64,000 nt of DNA from Paraburkholderia caballeronis (GTDB lineage Bacteria > Pseudomonadota > Gammaproteobacteria > Burkholderiales > Burkholderiaceae). The stretch is taken from assembly GCF_900104845.1 (NCBI RefSeq), contig NZ_FNSR01000003.1:186001-250000 (forward strand). Direction: 5' to 3'. Below are positions 1 through 8,651 of the stretch, in pieces; position 1 is the first letter of the stretch, and every line of letters begins with the position of its first letter. Position numbers and translations under genes: made by a program. Below the pieces are notes generated by a model. That model did no database searches. It was given only the letters and a program-made list of their open reading frames with translations, and was not told where the DNA came from.

Positions 1-1065
1 ACCGCCCAGGTCATCCACGACTGCGTGCACTTCGACGGCACCCCGGTCGAGATCTCCCCGCGCCGCGTGCTGCGCCGCGTGCTCGAACTCTACGAGGCCC
101 GCGGCTGGAAACCGGTGGTCGCCCCGGAACTGGAGTTCTACCTGGTCGACATGAACAAGGACCCGGACCTGCCGCTCGCGCCGCCCATCGGCCGCACCGG
201 CCGCCCGGAGACCGGCCGCCAGGCCTATTCCATCGAGGCGGTCAACGAGTTCGACCCGCTGTTCGAGGACATCTACGAGTACTGCGACATCCAGGGGCTC
301 GAAGTCGACACGCTGATCCACGAGGTCGGCGCCGCCCAGATGGAGATCAACTTCCTGCACGGCGATCCGCTCAACCTCGCCGACCGCGTGTTCCTCTTCA
401 AGCGCACGGTGCGCGAGGCGGCGCTGCGCCACCACATGTACGCGACCTTCATGGCCAAGCCGATGGAGAACGAGCCCGGCTCCGCGATGCACGTGCACCA
501 GAGCCTGGTGAGCGCCGAAACCGGCCAGAACCTGTTCACCGGCGCGGACGGCCAGGCGACCGACCTCTTTCACGGCTACATCGCCGGGCTGCAGAAGTAC
601 ACCCCGGCGCTGATGCCCATCTTCGCGCCGTACATCAACTCGTACCGCCGCCTGTCGCGCTTCATGGCCGCGCCGATCAACGTCGCGTGGGGCTACGACA
701 ACCGCACGGTGGGTTTCCGCGTGCCGCACTCGTCGCCGGCCGCGCGCCGCGTCGAGAACCGCATCCCGGGCGTCGACTGCAATCCGTATCTGGCGATGGC
801 CGCCACGCTCGCGGCCGGTTATCTCGGCATGACGCAGCACCTGAAGCCCTCCGAGCCGCTGTCGAGCGACGGCTACGCGCTGCCGTACCAGCTGCCGCGC
901 AACCTGGAGGAGGGGCTCACGCTGATGGGCTCGTGCGAGCCGCTCAAGGACATCCTCGGCGAGAAGTTCGTGCGCGCGTACCTGGCGCTCAAGGAAACCG
1001 AATACGAGGCGTTTTTCCGGGTCATCAGCTCGTGGGAACGCCGTCACCTGCTGCTGCACGTCTGA
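1..1065 (+). CDS. puuA: Gamma-glutamylpolyamine synthetase, glutamine-synthetase family (5' end outside window)
   Basis: ATP-dependent ligase of the glutamine synthetase fold, expected to join glutamate to putrescine or another polyamine in the cytoplasm (first step of the Puu/Spu route). The reading frame is open from base 1, so about 90 N-terminal residues are missing; 354 residues are visible. Motifs seen: APELEFYLVD and AAQMEINF (metal/glutamate-binding glutamates), SAMHVHQS (the HxH of the family), GYDNRTVGFRVP and RRVENRIPG (nucleotide/glutamate site). Assignment to polyamine rather than ammonia rests on the neighbours: an aminotransferase 14 bases downstream, a PotFGHI transporter and two PuuB-like oxidases. 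The equivalent in Pseudomonas is SpuB. Exact substrate is inferred. Confidence 0.88.
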   Translation, partial: TAQVIHDCVHFDGTPVEISPRRVLRRVLELYEARGWKPVVAPELEFYLVDMNKDPDLPLAPPIGRTGRPETGRQAYSIEAVNEFDPLFEDIYEYCDIQGLEVDTLIHEVGAAQMEINFLHGDPLNLADRVFLFKRTVREAALRHHMYATFMAKPMENEPGSAMHVHQSLVSAETGQNLFTGADGQATDLFHGYIAGLQKYTPALMPIFAPYINSYRRLSRFMAAPINVAWGYDNRTVGFRVPHSSPAARRVENRIPGVDCNPYLAMAATLAAGYLGMTQHLKPSEPLSSDGYALPYQLPRNLEEGLTLMGSCEPLKDILGEKFVRAYLALKETEYEAFFRVISSWERRHLLLHV

Positions 1066-1079
1066 ACCGGAGACCGGAC

Positions 1080-2468
1080 ATGAACGACCGTACCCAAACG
1101 ACGCCGCGCACCACCGCCGGCTACCGCGCGCTCGACGCCGCGCATCACATCCACCCGTTCTCGGACATGGGCGCGCTCAACCGCGACGGCAGCCGCGTGA
1201 TCGTGAAGGCCGACGGGGTCTATCTGTGGGACTCGGAGGGCCAGCGCATCATCGACGGCATGGCCGGGCTGTGGTGCGTGAACGTCGGCTACGGCCGGCG
1301 CGAACTGGCCGGGGCGGCCTATGCGCAGATGCTGGAACTGCCGTACTACAACACGTTCTTCAAGACCACCCATCCGCCGGTGATCGAACTCTCGGCGCTG
1401 CTCGCGCAGGTCACGCCGGCGGGGTTCAACCGCTTCTTCTACTGCAACAGCGGTTCGGAGGGCAACGACACGGTGCTGCGCATCGTGCACCAGTACTGGC
1501 TCACCCAGGGCAAGGCCTCGAAGAAGTACGTGATCTCGCGGAAGAACGCGTATCACGGCTCGACGATCGCGGGCGCCACGCTCGGCGGGATGGGCTACAT
1601 GCACGAGCAGATGCCGTCGAAGGTCGAGCACGTCGTGCATATCGACCAGCCGTATTACTTCGGCGAGGCGGACGAGGGCGTGACGCCGGAGGCGTTCGGG
1701 CTGGAGCGGGCGCGGCAGCTCGAAGCGAAGATCCTCGAACTGGGCGCGGAGAACGTCGCGGCGTTCATCGGCGAGCCGTTCCAGGGCGCGGGCGGGGTGA
1801 TCTTCCCGCCGTCGACGTACTGGCCGGAGATCCAGCGGATCTGTCGCAAATACGACGTGCTGCTGGTGGCCGACGAGGTGATCGGCGGGTTCGGGCGCAC
1901 CGGCGAGTGGTTCGCGCACCAGCATTTCGGTTTCGAGCCGGACCTGATGACGCTCGCGAAGGGGCTCACGAGCGGTTACGTGCCGATGGGGGCGGTGGCG
2001 CTGCACGACCGGATCGCGGACGCGATCATCGCGCACGGCGAGTTCAATCATGGCCTCACGTACTCGGGGCATCCGGTGGCGGCGGCGGTGGCGGTCGCGA
2101 ACCTGACGCTGCTGCGCGACGGCGGGATCGTCGAAAAGGTGAAGGCGGATACCGGGCCGTACTTCCAGCAGGTGCTGCGCGAGACGTTCGAAGGCCATCC
2201 GGTCGTGGGCGAGATCGCGGGCGCGGGGCTGGTCGCGGGAATTCAGCTCGCGGCTGATCCGAAGGCGCGGAAACGCTTCGAAAACGGCGGCGAGGTCGGC
2301 ACGCTGTGCCGCGACTTCTGCTTCAACGGCAACCTCATCATGCGCGCCACCGGCGACCGCATGCTGCTTTCGCCGCCGCTCGTCGTCACCCGCGCCGAGA
2401 TCGACGAGATCGTCGCGAAAGCGAAGAGCGCGATTGATTCGACCGCCAAAAAACTAGGGCTTTTGTAA
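1080..2468 (+). CDS. spuC: Putrescine/polyamine aminotransferase, class III PLP-dependent
   Basis: 462-residue class III aminotransferase, probably putrescine:pyruvate transaminase (SpuC type), which deaminates the diamine or a related omega-amine in the cytoplasm. Visible are the cofactor-binding NSGSEGNDT segment, the aspartate in LLVADEVIGGFGRTGEW, and the Schiff-base lysine in LAKGLTSG (residue 294). Length matches the SpuC/YgjG-like family. Start is the ATG at 1080, preceded by the GGAG of CCGGAGACC; longer versions of the frame overlap puuA and are not credible. It sits 14 bases after puuA and upstream of the polyamine-binding protein, which supports polyamine use, but beta-alanine or other omega-amino acids cannot be excluded. 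Confidence 0.88.
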   Translation: MNDRTQTTPRTTAGYRALDAAHHIHPFSDMGALNRDGSRVIVKADGVYLWDSEGQRIIDGMAGLWCVNVGYGRRELAGAAYAQMLELPYYNTFFKTTHPPVIELSALLAQVTPAGFNRFFYCNSGSEGNDTVLRIVHQYWLTQGKASKKYVISRKNAYHGSTIAGATLGGMGYMHEQMPSKVEHVVHIDQPYYFGEADEGVTPEAFGLERARQLEAKILELGAENVAAFIGEPFQGAGGVIFPPSTYWPEIQRICRKYDVLLVADEVIGGFGRTGEWFAHQHFGFEPDLMTLAKGLTSGYVPMGAVALHDRIADAIIAHGEFNHGLTYSGHPVAAAVAVANLTLLRDGGIVEKVKADTGPYFQQVLRETFEGHPVVGEIAGAGLVAGIQLAADPKARKRFENGGEVGTLCRDFCFNGNLIMRATGDRMLLSPPLVVTRAEIDEIVAKAKSAIDSTAKKLGLL

Positions 2469-2547
2469 CACCACTGACCACGGCCGGCGACGCACAACGG
2501 GGTGCTGCGGCGCCGCCAGCCGATTTTCACCTTCTGGGGAAACCATC

Positions 2548-3666
2548 ATGAGCGTTTGTCATCTTCGTCATGCGGTCGCCGTCGCCGCACTGGCCGTCTG
2601 TGCGGGCCTCACTGCGACGAGCCAGCCGGCCCGCGCGGCGGATACCGAGCTGAACGTGTACAACTGGTCCGACTACATCGCGAAGGACACGATCCCGAAC
2701 TTCGAAAAGGATTCGGGCATCCACGTGAAGTACGACAACTACGACAGCGACGACACGCTGCAGGCGAAGCTGCTCGCGGGCAGTTCGGGCTACGACATCG
2801 TGGTGCCGACGTCGAACTACATGGCCAAGCAGATCCAGGCCGGCGTGTATCAGAAGCTCGACAAGTCGAAGATCCCGAACTTCGCGAACCTCGACCCGAC
2901 GCTGATGCACATGATCGCGGACGCCGATCCGGGCAACCAGTACGGCGTACCCTGGGCGTTCGGCACCGACGGCATCGGCTACAACGAGCAGGCCGTGCAG
3001 AAGGCGCTCGGCGCGAACGCGCCGGTCGACAGCTGGGCGCTCGTGTTCGACCCGGCGAACCTGTCGAAGCTGAAGGGCTGCGGCGTGTCGTTCCTCGACC
3101 AGGCGGTCGACGTGTTCGCGGCTACGCTGCAATACATGCACAAGGACCCGAACAGCACGAACCCGGCCGACTATCAGGCCGCGTTCGAAGTGCTGAAGAA
3201 AGTCCGCCCGTACATCACGCAGTTCAACTCGTCGGGCTACATCAACGATCTCGTGAACAACGACGTCTGCGTCGCGGTCGCGTGGTCGGGCGACGTCGGC
3301 ATCGCGCACCGCCGCGCGACCGAGGCGAAGCGCTCGTACGAAATCAAGTTCTCGAACGTGAAGGAAGGCGGCCTGCTGTGGTTCGACGTGATGGTCATCC
3401 CGAAGGACGCGCCGCATCCGGAAGCCGCGATGAAGTGGATCAACTACATCGAGGACGCGAAGGTCAACTCGGCGATCACGAACGAGGTGTTCTACCCGAC
3501 CGCGAACCGCGCCGCGCGCCAGTACGTAACGCCGTCGGTCGCGCAGGATCCGAACGTCTACCCGCCGGACGACGTGCTGAAGAAGATGACGCTGATGAAG
3601 CCGATGCCGGCCGACATCCTGCGCCTCGAAAACCGTCTGTGGGCGCAGCTCAAGACGGGGCACTGA
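2548..3666 (+). CDS. potF: Periplasmic putrescine/polyamine-binding protein
   Basis: 372-residue extracellular solute-binding protein of the PotD/PotF/SpuD family. The first 30 or so residues form a Sec signal peptide (hydrophobic core, cleavage likely after ARA before ADTEL). The mature N-terminus carries LNVYNWSDYI, the hallmark of this family. It should deliver a polyamine to the PotGHI transporter encoded next. ATG at 2548 follows a GGGGAAACC ribosome-binding region. Pseudomonas has two specialised copies (SpuD putrescine, SpuE spermidine); the specificity here cannot be read by eye. A 250-base gap separates it from potG. Confidence 0.92.
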   Translation: MSVCHLRHAVAVAALAVCAGLTATSQPARAADTELNVYNWSDYIAKDTIPNFEKDSGIHVKYDNYDSDDTLQAKLLAGSSGYDIVVPTSNYMAKQIQAGVYQKLDKSKIPNFANLDPTLMHMIADADPGNQYGVPWAFGTDGIGYNEQAVQKALGANAPVDSWALVFDPANLSKLKGCGVSFLDQAVDVFAATLQYMHKDPNSTNPADYQAAFEVLKKVRPYITQFNSSGYINDLVNNDVCVAVAWSGDVGIAHRRATEAKRSYEIKFSNVKEGGLLWFDVMVIPKDAPHPEAAMKWINYIEDAKVNSAITNEVFYPTANRAARQYVTPSVAQDPNVYPPDDVLKKMTLMKPMPADILRLENRLWAQLKTGH

Positions 3667-3916
3667 GCGTCACTCACCCGCTGTCGATGGAGTCCTGAAG
3701 GAGACGACGCGGCAACAGGGATCGCTCGATCCCTCGCCGCCCGCAACAGCAGCCCTGAAGTCCGGCTGCGCGCAGCAACGCGAACCGTGCCGCGCGCAGC
3801 CTCCCCTGAGTTCCGGTCGCCCTGCCGAAGTCCGCGAGCCGCGTTGCGCGCCCCGTGTGGGGACGCTCGCGCCCGCGAACCGGCAACGGCCGTCGCAAGG
3901 AAGGAACGGTTACATC
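3667..3916. other. Intergenic gap between potF and potG
   Basis: The 250 bases between the binding-protein gene and the ATPase gene hold no credible gene. Short self-complementary stretches are present (for instance GGGATCGCTCGATCCC around 3718-3733), which could form an mRNA hairpin that separates the highly expressed binding protein from the rest of the operon. This is an inference; no T-run typical of a terminator follows. Confidence 0.35.
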
Positions 3917-5050
3917 ATGAATCCGACGCCCGCCGCCAAGCCGGCCCCGAAGTCCACGCCCGCGGACCAGTTCGTCCGCATCGAAAACGTCGTCAAGAAG
4001 TTCGGCGAATCCGTCGCCGTCAACAACGTCAGCCTCAACGTCGCGAAGAACGAACTGTTCGCGCTGCTCGGCAGCTCCGGCTGCGGCAAGTCCACGCTGC
4101 TGCGGATGCTCGCCGGACTGGAGACGGCGACCTCCGGGCGCATCTTCGTCGACGGCGAAGACCTCGCCGCGCTGCCGCCGTATCGCCGCCCCGTCAACAT
4201 GATGTTCCAGTCGTACGCGCTGTTTCCGCACATGAGCGTCGAGGCGAACGTCGCATTCGGCCTGAAGCAGGAAGGCACGCCGAAGAACGAGATCCGCGAG
4301 CGCGTCGCCGACGCGCTCCATCTCGTGCAGATGGACCGCTACGCGAAGCGCAAGCCGCATCAGCTGTCCGGCGGCCAGCAGCAGCGCGTCGCGCTCGCAC
4401 GCTCGCTGGTGAAGCGGCCGAAGCTGCTGCTGCTCGACGAGCCGATGTCCGCGCTCGACAAGAAGATCCGCCAGAAAACCCAGCTCGAACTGGTCAACAT
4501 CATCGACAAGGTTGATGTCACCTGCGTGATGGTCACGCACGACCAGGAAGAGGCGATGACGATGGCGAACCGCCTCGCGGTAATGAGCGAAGGCAGCATC
4601 GTGCAGATCGGCTCGCCGTCGCAGGTCTACGAATATCCGAACAGCCGCTTCTCGGCCGAGTTCATCGGCTCGACGAACCTGTTCGAAGGCCACGTCGTCG
4701 AGGACGAGCCCGACCACATCTTCGTCGAAAGCGCGGACCTCGAAGCGCGCATGTACGTGAGCCACGGGATCACCGGTCCGCTCGGCATGCCGGTCGGCAT
4801 CTCGGTGCGCCCGGAGCGCGTGCGCGTGACGCGCGAGCGCCCCGCGTCGCCGCACAACTGGGCGCGCGGCATCGTCACCGACGTCGCGTACATGGGCAGC
4901 TACTCGCTGTTCCACGTGCGCCTGCCGGGCGGCAAGGTCGTCATGTCGAACCTGTCCAGCTCCGACCTGATGGCCGACAACGCGCCCGCCTGGAACGACG
5001 ACGTGTACGTGTCGTGGTCGCCCGCGAGCGGCGTCGTGCTCACGCAATGA
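3917..5050 (+). CDS. potG: Polyamine ABC transporter ATP-binding subunit
   Basis: 377-residue ATPase of the PotA/PotG (CUT1-like, with C-terminal TOBE domain) family that powers polyamine import. Walker A GSSGCGKST lies near residues 52-60, the signature LSGGQQQR near 150-157, and Walker B LLLLDEPMSALDKK near 171-184, followed by the switch histidine in VMVTHDQEEAM. The last 110 residues form the TOBE-type regulatory domain (GISVRPERVRV). Start chosen at ATG 3917, which follows AAGGAACGG; an upstream in-frame ATG at 3857 lacks a good ribosome-binding site. Ten bases separate its stop from potH. Confidence 0.93.
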   Translation: MNPTPAAKPAPKSTPADQFVRIENVVKKFGESVAVNNVSLNVAKNELFALLGSSGCGKSTLLRMLAGLETATSGRIFVDGEDLAALPPYRRPVNMMFQSYALFPHMSVEANVAFGLKQEGTPKNEIRERVADALHLVQMDRYAKRKPHQLSGGQQQRVALARSLVKRPKLLLLDEPMSALDKKIRQKTQLELVNIIDKVDVTCVMVTHDQEEAMTMANRLAVMSEGSIVQIGSPSQVYEYPNSRFSAEFIGSTNLFEGHVVEDEPDHIFVESADLEARMYVSHGITGPLGMPVGISVRPERVRVTRERPASPHNWARGIVTDVAYMGSYSLFHVRLPGGKVVMSNLSSSDLMADNAPAWNDDVYVSWSPASGVVLTQ

Positions 5051-5060
5051 GGAAAATCCG

Positions 5061-6029
5061 ATGAGTTCCCCGGCTTCCACTTCGTCCACGCCGGCCGCCG
5101 CCGGCAACGGACCGCGCGCGCTGCTCGCGCGCTGGTTCTCGCGCTTCGTGCCGTCCGGCCGCAGCACGGTGATCGGCATTCCGTTCCTGTGGCTCACGCT
5201 GTTCTTCGCGCTGCCGTTCGTGCTGGTCTTCAAGATCAGCTTCGCGGACCAGCTGATGGGCATCCCGCCGTACACGTCGCTCGTCACGTTCGAGGACGGC
5301 GTGCTGCACTTCGCGCTGCACCTGAGCCACTACCTGTTCCTCGTACAGGACGACCTGTACGTCGCGACCTACATCAGCTCGCTGAAGATGGCCGCGGTGT
5401 CCACGCTGCTGTGCCTGTTGATCGGCTACCCGATCGCGTACTACATCGCGCGCTCGGCCCCCGCGTCGCGCAACCTGCTGATGATGGGCGTGATGCTGCC
5501 GTTCTGGACGTCGTTCCTGATCCGCGTGTACGCGTGGATCGGCATCCTGAAGGACGACGGCCTGCTGAACCACGCGCTGATCGGCCTCGGCCTGATCCAC
5601 TCGCCGCTGCGGCTCTATCACACCGACATCGGCGTCTACATCGGGATGGTCTATTCGTACCTGCCGTTCATGGTGATGCCGCTCTACGCGCACCTCGTGA
5701 AGATGGACCTGACGCTGCTCGAAGCCGCCTACGACCTCGGCGCGAAGCCGTGGGTCGCGTTCACGCGGATCACGCTGCCGCTGTCGAAGAACGGGATCAT
5801 CGCCGGCAGCCTGCTGGTGTTCATCCCGGCGGTCGGCGAATACGTGATCCCCGAACTGCTCGGCGGCGCGGACACGCTGATGATCGGCCGCGTGATGTGG
5901 GACGAGTTCTTCAACAACATGGACTGGCCGATGGCGTCCGCGGTGACGGTCGCGATGGTCGTGCTGCTGCTCGTGCCGATGGCGGTCTTCCAGTACTACC
6001 AGGTCAAGGAACTGGAGGACACGAAATGA
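5061..6029 (+). CDS. potH: Polyamine ABC transporter permease subunit 1
   Basis: 322-residue inner-membrane permease of the PotB/PotH family with about six transmembrane helices. The conserved coupling loop is visible as EAAYDLGAKPWVAFTRI followed by TLPLSKNGI, the EAA motif that docks on the ATPase. The N-terminus carries a longer than usual cytoplasmic tail rich in Ser, Pro and Ala (about 30 residues). ATG 5061 is preceded by GAGGAAAATCCG. Its stop overlaps the start of potI by four bases (ATGA), so the two permeases are translationally coupled, as is typical in this operon. Confidence 0.93.
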   Translation: MSSPASTSSTPAAAGNGPRALLARWFSRFVPSGRSTVIGIPFLWLTLFFALPFVLVFKISFADQLMGIPPYTSLVTFEDGVLHFALHLSHYLFLVQDDLYVATYISSLKMAAVSTLLCLLIGYPIAYYIARSAPASRNLLMMGVMLPFWTSFLIRVYAWIGILKDDGLLNHALIGLGLIHSPLRLYHTDIGVYIGMVYSYLPFMVMPLYAHLVKMDLTLLEAAYDLGAKPWVAFTRITLPLSKNGIIAGSLLVFIPAVGEYVIPELLGGADTLMIGRVMWDEFFNNMDWPMASAVTVAMVVLLLVPMAVFQYYQVKELEDTK

Positions 6030-6934
6030 TCAAGCCCAACCGCACCCTGTCCAGCGGCGTGCTGACGCTCGGCTTCCTGTTCCTGTACATCCCGATCATC
6101 AGCCTCGTCGTCTATTCGTTCAACGAGTCGAAGCTCGTCACCGTATGGTCCGGCTTCTCGCTGAAGTGGTATGCGGCGCTCGCTCAGGACGGCGAGCTGC
6201 TGTCGGCCGCGTGGCTGTCGCTGAAGATCGGCCTGATGACCGCGTTCGCGTCGGTCGCGATCGGCACGTGGGCGGGTTTCGTGCTCGCGCGGATGGGCCG
6301 CTTCAAGGGCTTCACGCTCTATACCGCGATGATCAACGCGCCGCTCGTGATCCCCGAGGTGATCCAGGGCATCTCGCTGTTGCTGCTGTTCGTCGCGCTG
6401 GAACAGATGCTCGGCTGGCCGAAGGGCCGCGGGATCATGACCATCTGGATCGGCCACGTGATGCTGTGCGTGTCGTATGTCGCGATCATCGTGCAGTCGC
6501 GCGTGAAGGAACTGAACCGCTCGCTCGAAGAAGCCGCGCTCGATCTCGGGGCGACGCCGCTGAAGGTGTTCTTCGTCATCACGCTGCCGCTGATCTCGCA
6601 GGCGCTGCTGTCCGGCTGGCTGCTGTCGTTCACGCTGTCCATCGACGACCTCGTGCTGTCCGCGTTCCTGTCCGGCCCCGGCTCGACGACGCTGCCGCTC
6701 GTCGTGTTCTCGCGCGTGCGGCTCGGCCTGAACCCGGAAATGAACGCGCTCGCGACGCTGTTCATCAGCGCGGTGACGATCGGCGTCATCGCCGTGAACC
6801 AGTTGATGGTGATCCGCGAACGCAAACGCACCCGCGACATGCAGCTCGCGTTCGCACAGCCCGACCCGGCCGATGCGCCGCGCCCCGCCGCACCGGCCGC
6901 CGCGCGCGCGCCGCTCGGCGGCAGCGCGGCGTGA
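6026..6934 (+). CDS. potI: Polyamine ABC transporter permease subunit 2
   Basis: 302-residue inner-membrane permease of the PotC/PotI family, partner of PotH. Six hydrophobic segments are evident, with the EAA loop EEAALDLGATPLKVFFV ahead of the penultimate helix pair. ATG 6026 overlaps the potH stop by four bases and has GGAGGAC upstream. The C-terminal 35 residues (PADAPRPAAP and following) form a low-complexity Ala/Pro tail beyond the normal end of the family. With PotF and PotG it completes one putrescine/polyamine importer. Confidence 0.93.
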   Translation: MIKPNRTLSSGVLTLGFLFLYIPIISLVVYSFNESKLVTVWSGFSLKWYAALAQDGELLSAAWLSLKIGLMTAFASVAIGTWAGFVLARMGRFKGFTLYTAMINAPLVIPEVIQGISLLLLFVALEQMLGWPKGRGIMTIWIGHVMLCVSYVAIIVQSRVKELNRSLEEAALDLGATPLKVFFVITLPLISQALLSGWLLSFTLSIDDLVLSAFLSGPGSTTLPLVVFSRVRLGLNPEMNALATLFISAVTIGVIAVNQLMVIRERKRTRDMQLAFAQPDPADAPRPAAPAAARAPLGGSAA

Positions 6935-6990
6935 GCCGCCGAACCACACGCTGAAGTCTTCGCAGTAACGACCCACAAGGAGAACTCAAG

Positions 6991-8580
6991 ATGAAGAAGA
7001 AGTTAATCTGTCTGCTGGTGGCGGGGGCGGTGCCGGGGCTCGCCCTGGCGGATTCCACCAGCGACCAGATCAAGGCCCTGCAGGCGCAGTTGAACGCGCT
7101 GCAAAAAGAGGTCAAGTCGCTCAGATCCGAGCTGGCGACGAAACCTGTCGCGAAGGCCGCGCCGATCGTGCCGGTCGCGCCGGCCATAGCCGCGGCGCCC
7201 GCGCCGGCGCCGGTCGACATCTCGTCGCCGGACTACGGCAAGGCGCCGGCGACGCTGACGAACGACGAAGTGACCGAGTTGAAGCAGCAGCTCGCGAACC
7301 AGCAGTTGAAGGTGGATTCGCTGACCGACGCCGCGAACACGGGTCCGCTTGCGGGGCTGTCGATCACCGGGTATATCGATCCGGTGTACCTGTACAACCG
7401 CGCGCCGGGCACGTCGTCGTTCCTGTTCGCGAACCACGAGAGCGTCTACAACTACTTCAACAGCACGTTCGGCGACCTGTACCTCGACATCAAGAAGACC
7501 TTCGGCGTCGGCCCGACTGCGCCGTATGTCGAGGTGTCGCTGATGCCGAACCGCGGCAACGGCATCACGCTGCTGCAGGACTCGCACGGCAACATCGGCA
7601 ACAACATCCTGAACACCGCGCTCGTCAGCGTGCCGGTGTCGGGCACGACCACCGTGCAGGCCGGTTTGATGGCGAGCTACGGCGGCTACGAGGTGCAGCA
7701 GTCGAACCAGATGCTCACCCTGACGCACAACCTGCTGTACGACTTCTCGGATCCGGGCAGCTACGTCGGCGTCGCGATGAACTACACGCCGGACGGCAGC
7801 AACTGGGCGTGGAAGTTCATGCTCGGCAACGAGCAGTACCGCACCTACGGCGCGGTCGTGCAGACCGGCGTCAACGCGCTCGGCGACCCGATCACGGTCA
7901 GCAACAAGATCCCGTCGTTCACCGCGCGGGCCGACTACACGATGTCGAGCGCGCTCGACATCGGCGGCTCGTTCAACGTGGGCCGCCAGACGCTGCCGGG
8001 CGGCTTCGATCCGGATAGCGGCACGACCGCGTTCGGCGTCGGCGGCCAGGCGAGCAGTTCGGGCGGCTACTTCCTGTTCGGCGAACTCGATGCGACGTAC
8101 ACGCTCGCGGACGTCCAGTACAACGCGGAAGTCGATTACGGCCAGCAGCAGCACGCGGCGTTCAACGGCGGCAACGCGCAGTGGTACGGCCTGTCGCTGC
8201 TCGCGCACCGCAAGTTCACCGCGCCGCTCGTCGGCCGGATGGGCGCGACGCTGCGCTACGACGTGCTCGCGGACGGCAAGAACGGCGGCGGCGGCGGCGG
8301 CATCGCGCTCAACGGCAACGGCATGGACACGGCGAACGGCTTCGGCATCGGCGCGGACTGCCTTGCGCGGTCGCAGTCGGCCGGCGGCTTCGGCTTCGAG
8401 TGCAAGGGCGCGACGCGCCAGGACGTCGCGCTCGACCTGCTGTTCTACCCGACGCAGCAGACCATCGTGAAGGTCGAGTATCGTCACGACTGGGCGACGC
8501 AGAACGTGTTCCTGCACAGCAACGGCTCGTACGGCAAGCACAACGACCTGCTCGGCACGCAGTTCATCTACTCGTTCTGA
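6991..8580 (+). CDS. Outer-membrane beta-barrel protein with N-terminal coiled coil (porin-like, possibly DUF3138)
   Basis: 529-residue exported protein. A signal peptide covers residues 1-20 (ending ALA/DS), followed by a heptad-like segment (QIKALQAQLNALQKEV) that should form a coiled coil, an Ala/Pro linker, a second heptad segment, then a long region of alternating amphipathic strands. The chain ends in IYSF; a terminal phenylalanine is usual for outer-membrane barrels recognised by BamA. It resembles a Burkholderia family often labelled DUF3138, but that label is from memory. Its place directly after the polyamine transporter suggests a role in bringing polyamines or related cations across the outer membrane; this is inference. 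ATG 6991 follows AAGGAGAACTCAAG. Confidence 0.7.
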   Translation: MKKKLICLLVAGAVPGLALADSTSDQIKALQAQLNALQKEVKSLRSELATKPVAKAAPIVPVAPAIAAAPAPAPVDISSPDYGKAPATLTNDEVTELKQQLANQQLKVDSLTDAANTGPLAGLSITGYIDPVYLYNRAPGTSSFLFANHESVYNYFNSTFGDLYLDIKKTFGVGPTAPYVEVSLMPNRGNGITLLQDSHGNIGNNILNTALVSVPVSGTTTVQAGLMASYGGYEVQQSNQMLTLTHNLLYDFSDPGSYVGVAMNYTPDGSNWAWKFMLGNEQYRTYGAVVQTGVNALGDPITVSNKIPSFTARADYTMSSALDIGGSFNVGRQTLPGGFDPDSGTTAFGVGGQASSSGGYFLFGELDATYTLADVQYNAEVDYGQQQHAAFNGGNAQWYGLSLLAHRKFTAPLVGRMGATLRYDVLADGKNGGGGGGIALNGNGMDTANGFGIGADCLARSQSAGGFGFECKGATRQDVALDLLFYPTQQTIVKVEYRHDWATQNVFLHSNGSYGKHNDLLGTQFIYSF

Positions 8581-8593
8581 TCGCCACGCCACC

Positions 8594-8637
8594 CGCGGAC
8601 GACGGCGCGCGGCTGCGCCGCCGTCCGCGCTTTTTTT
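8594..8637 (+). terminator. Intrinsic terminator after the porin-like gene
   Basis: A 14-bp stem with one mismatch (left arm 8595-8608, right arm 8615-8628, loop 8609-8614) is followed by seven T at 8631-8637. This is a strong Rho-independent terminator. It ends only 14 bases before the ATG of the first PuuB-like oxidase, which leaves very little room for a promoter or ribosome-binding site for that gene. Confidence 0.85.
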
Positions 8638-8651
8638 CCTCGACTGTCCCT

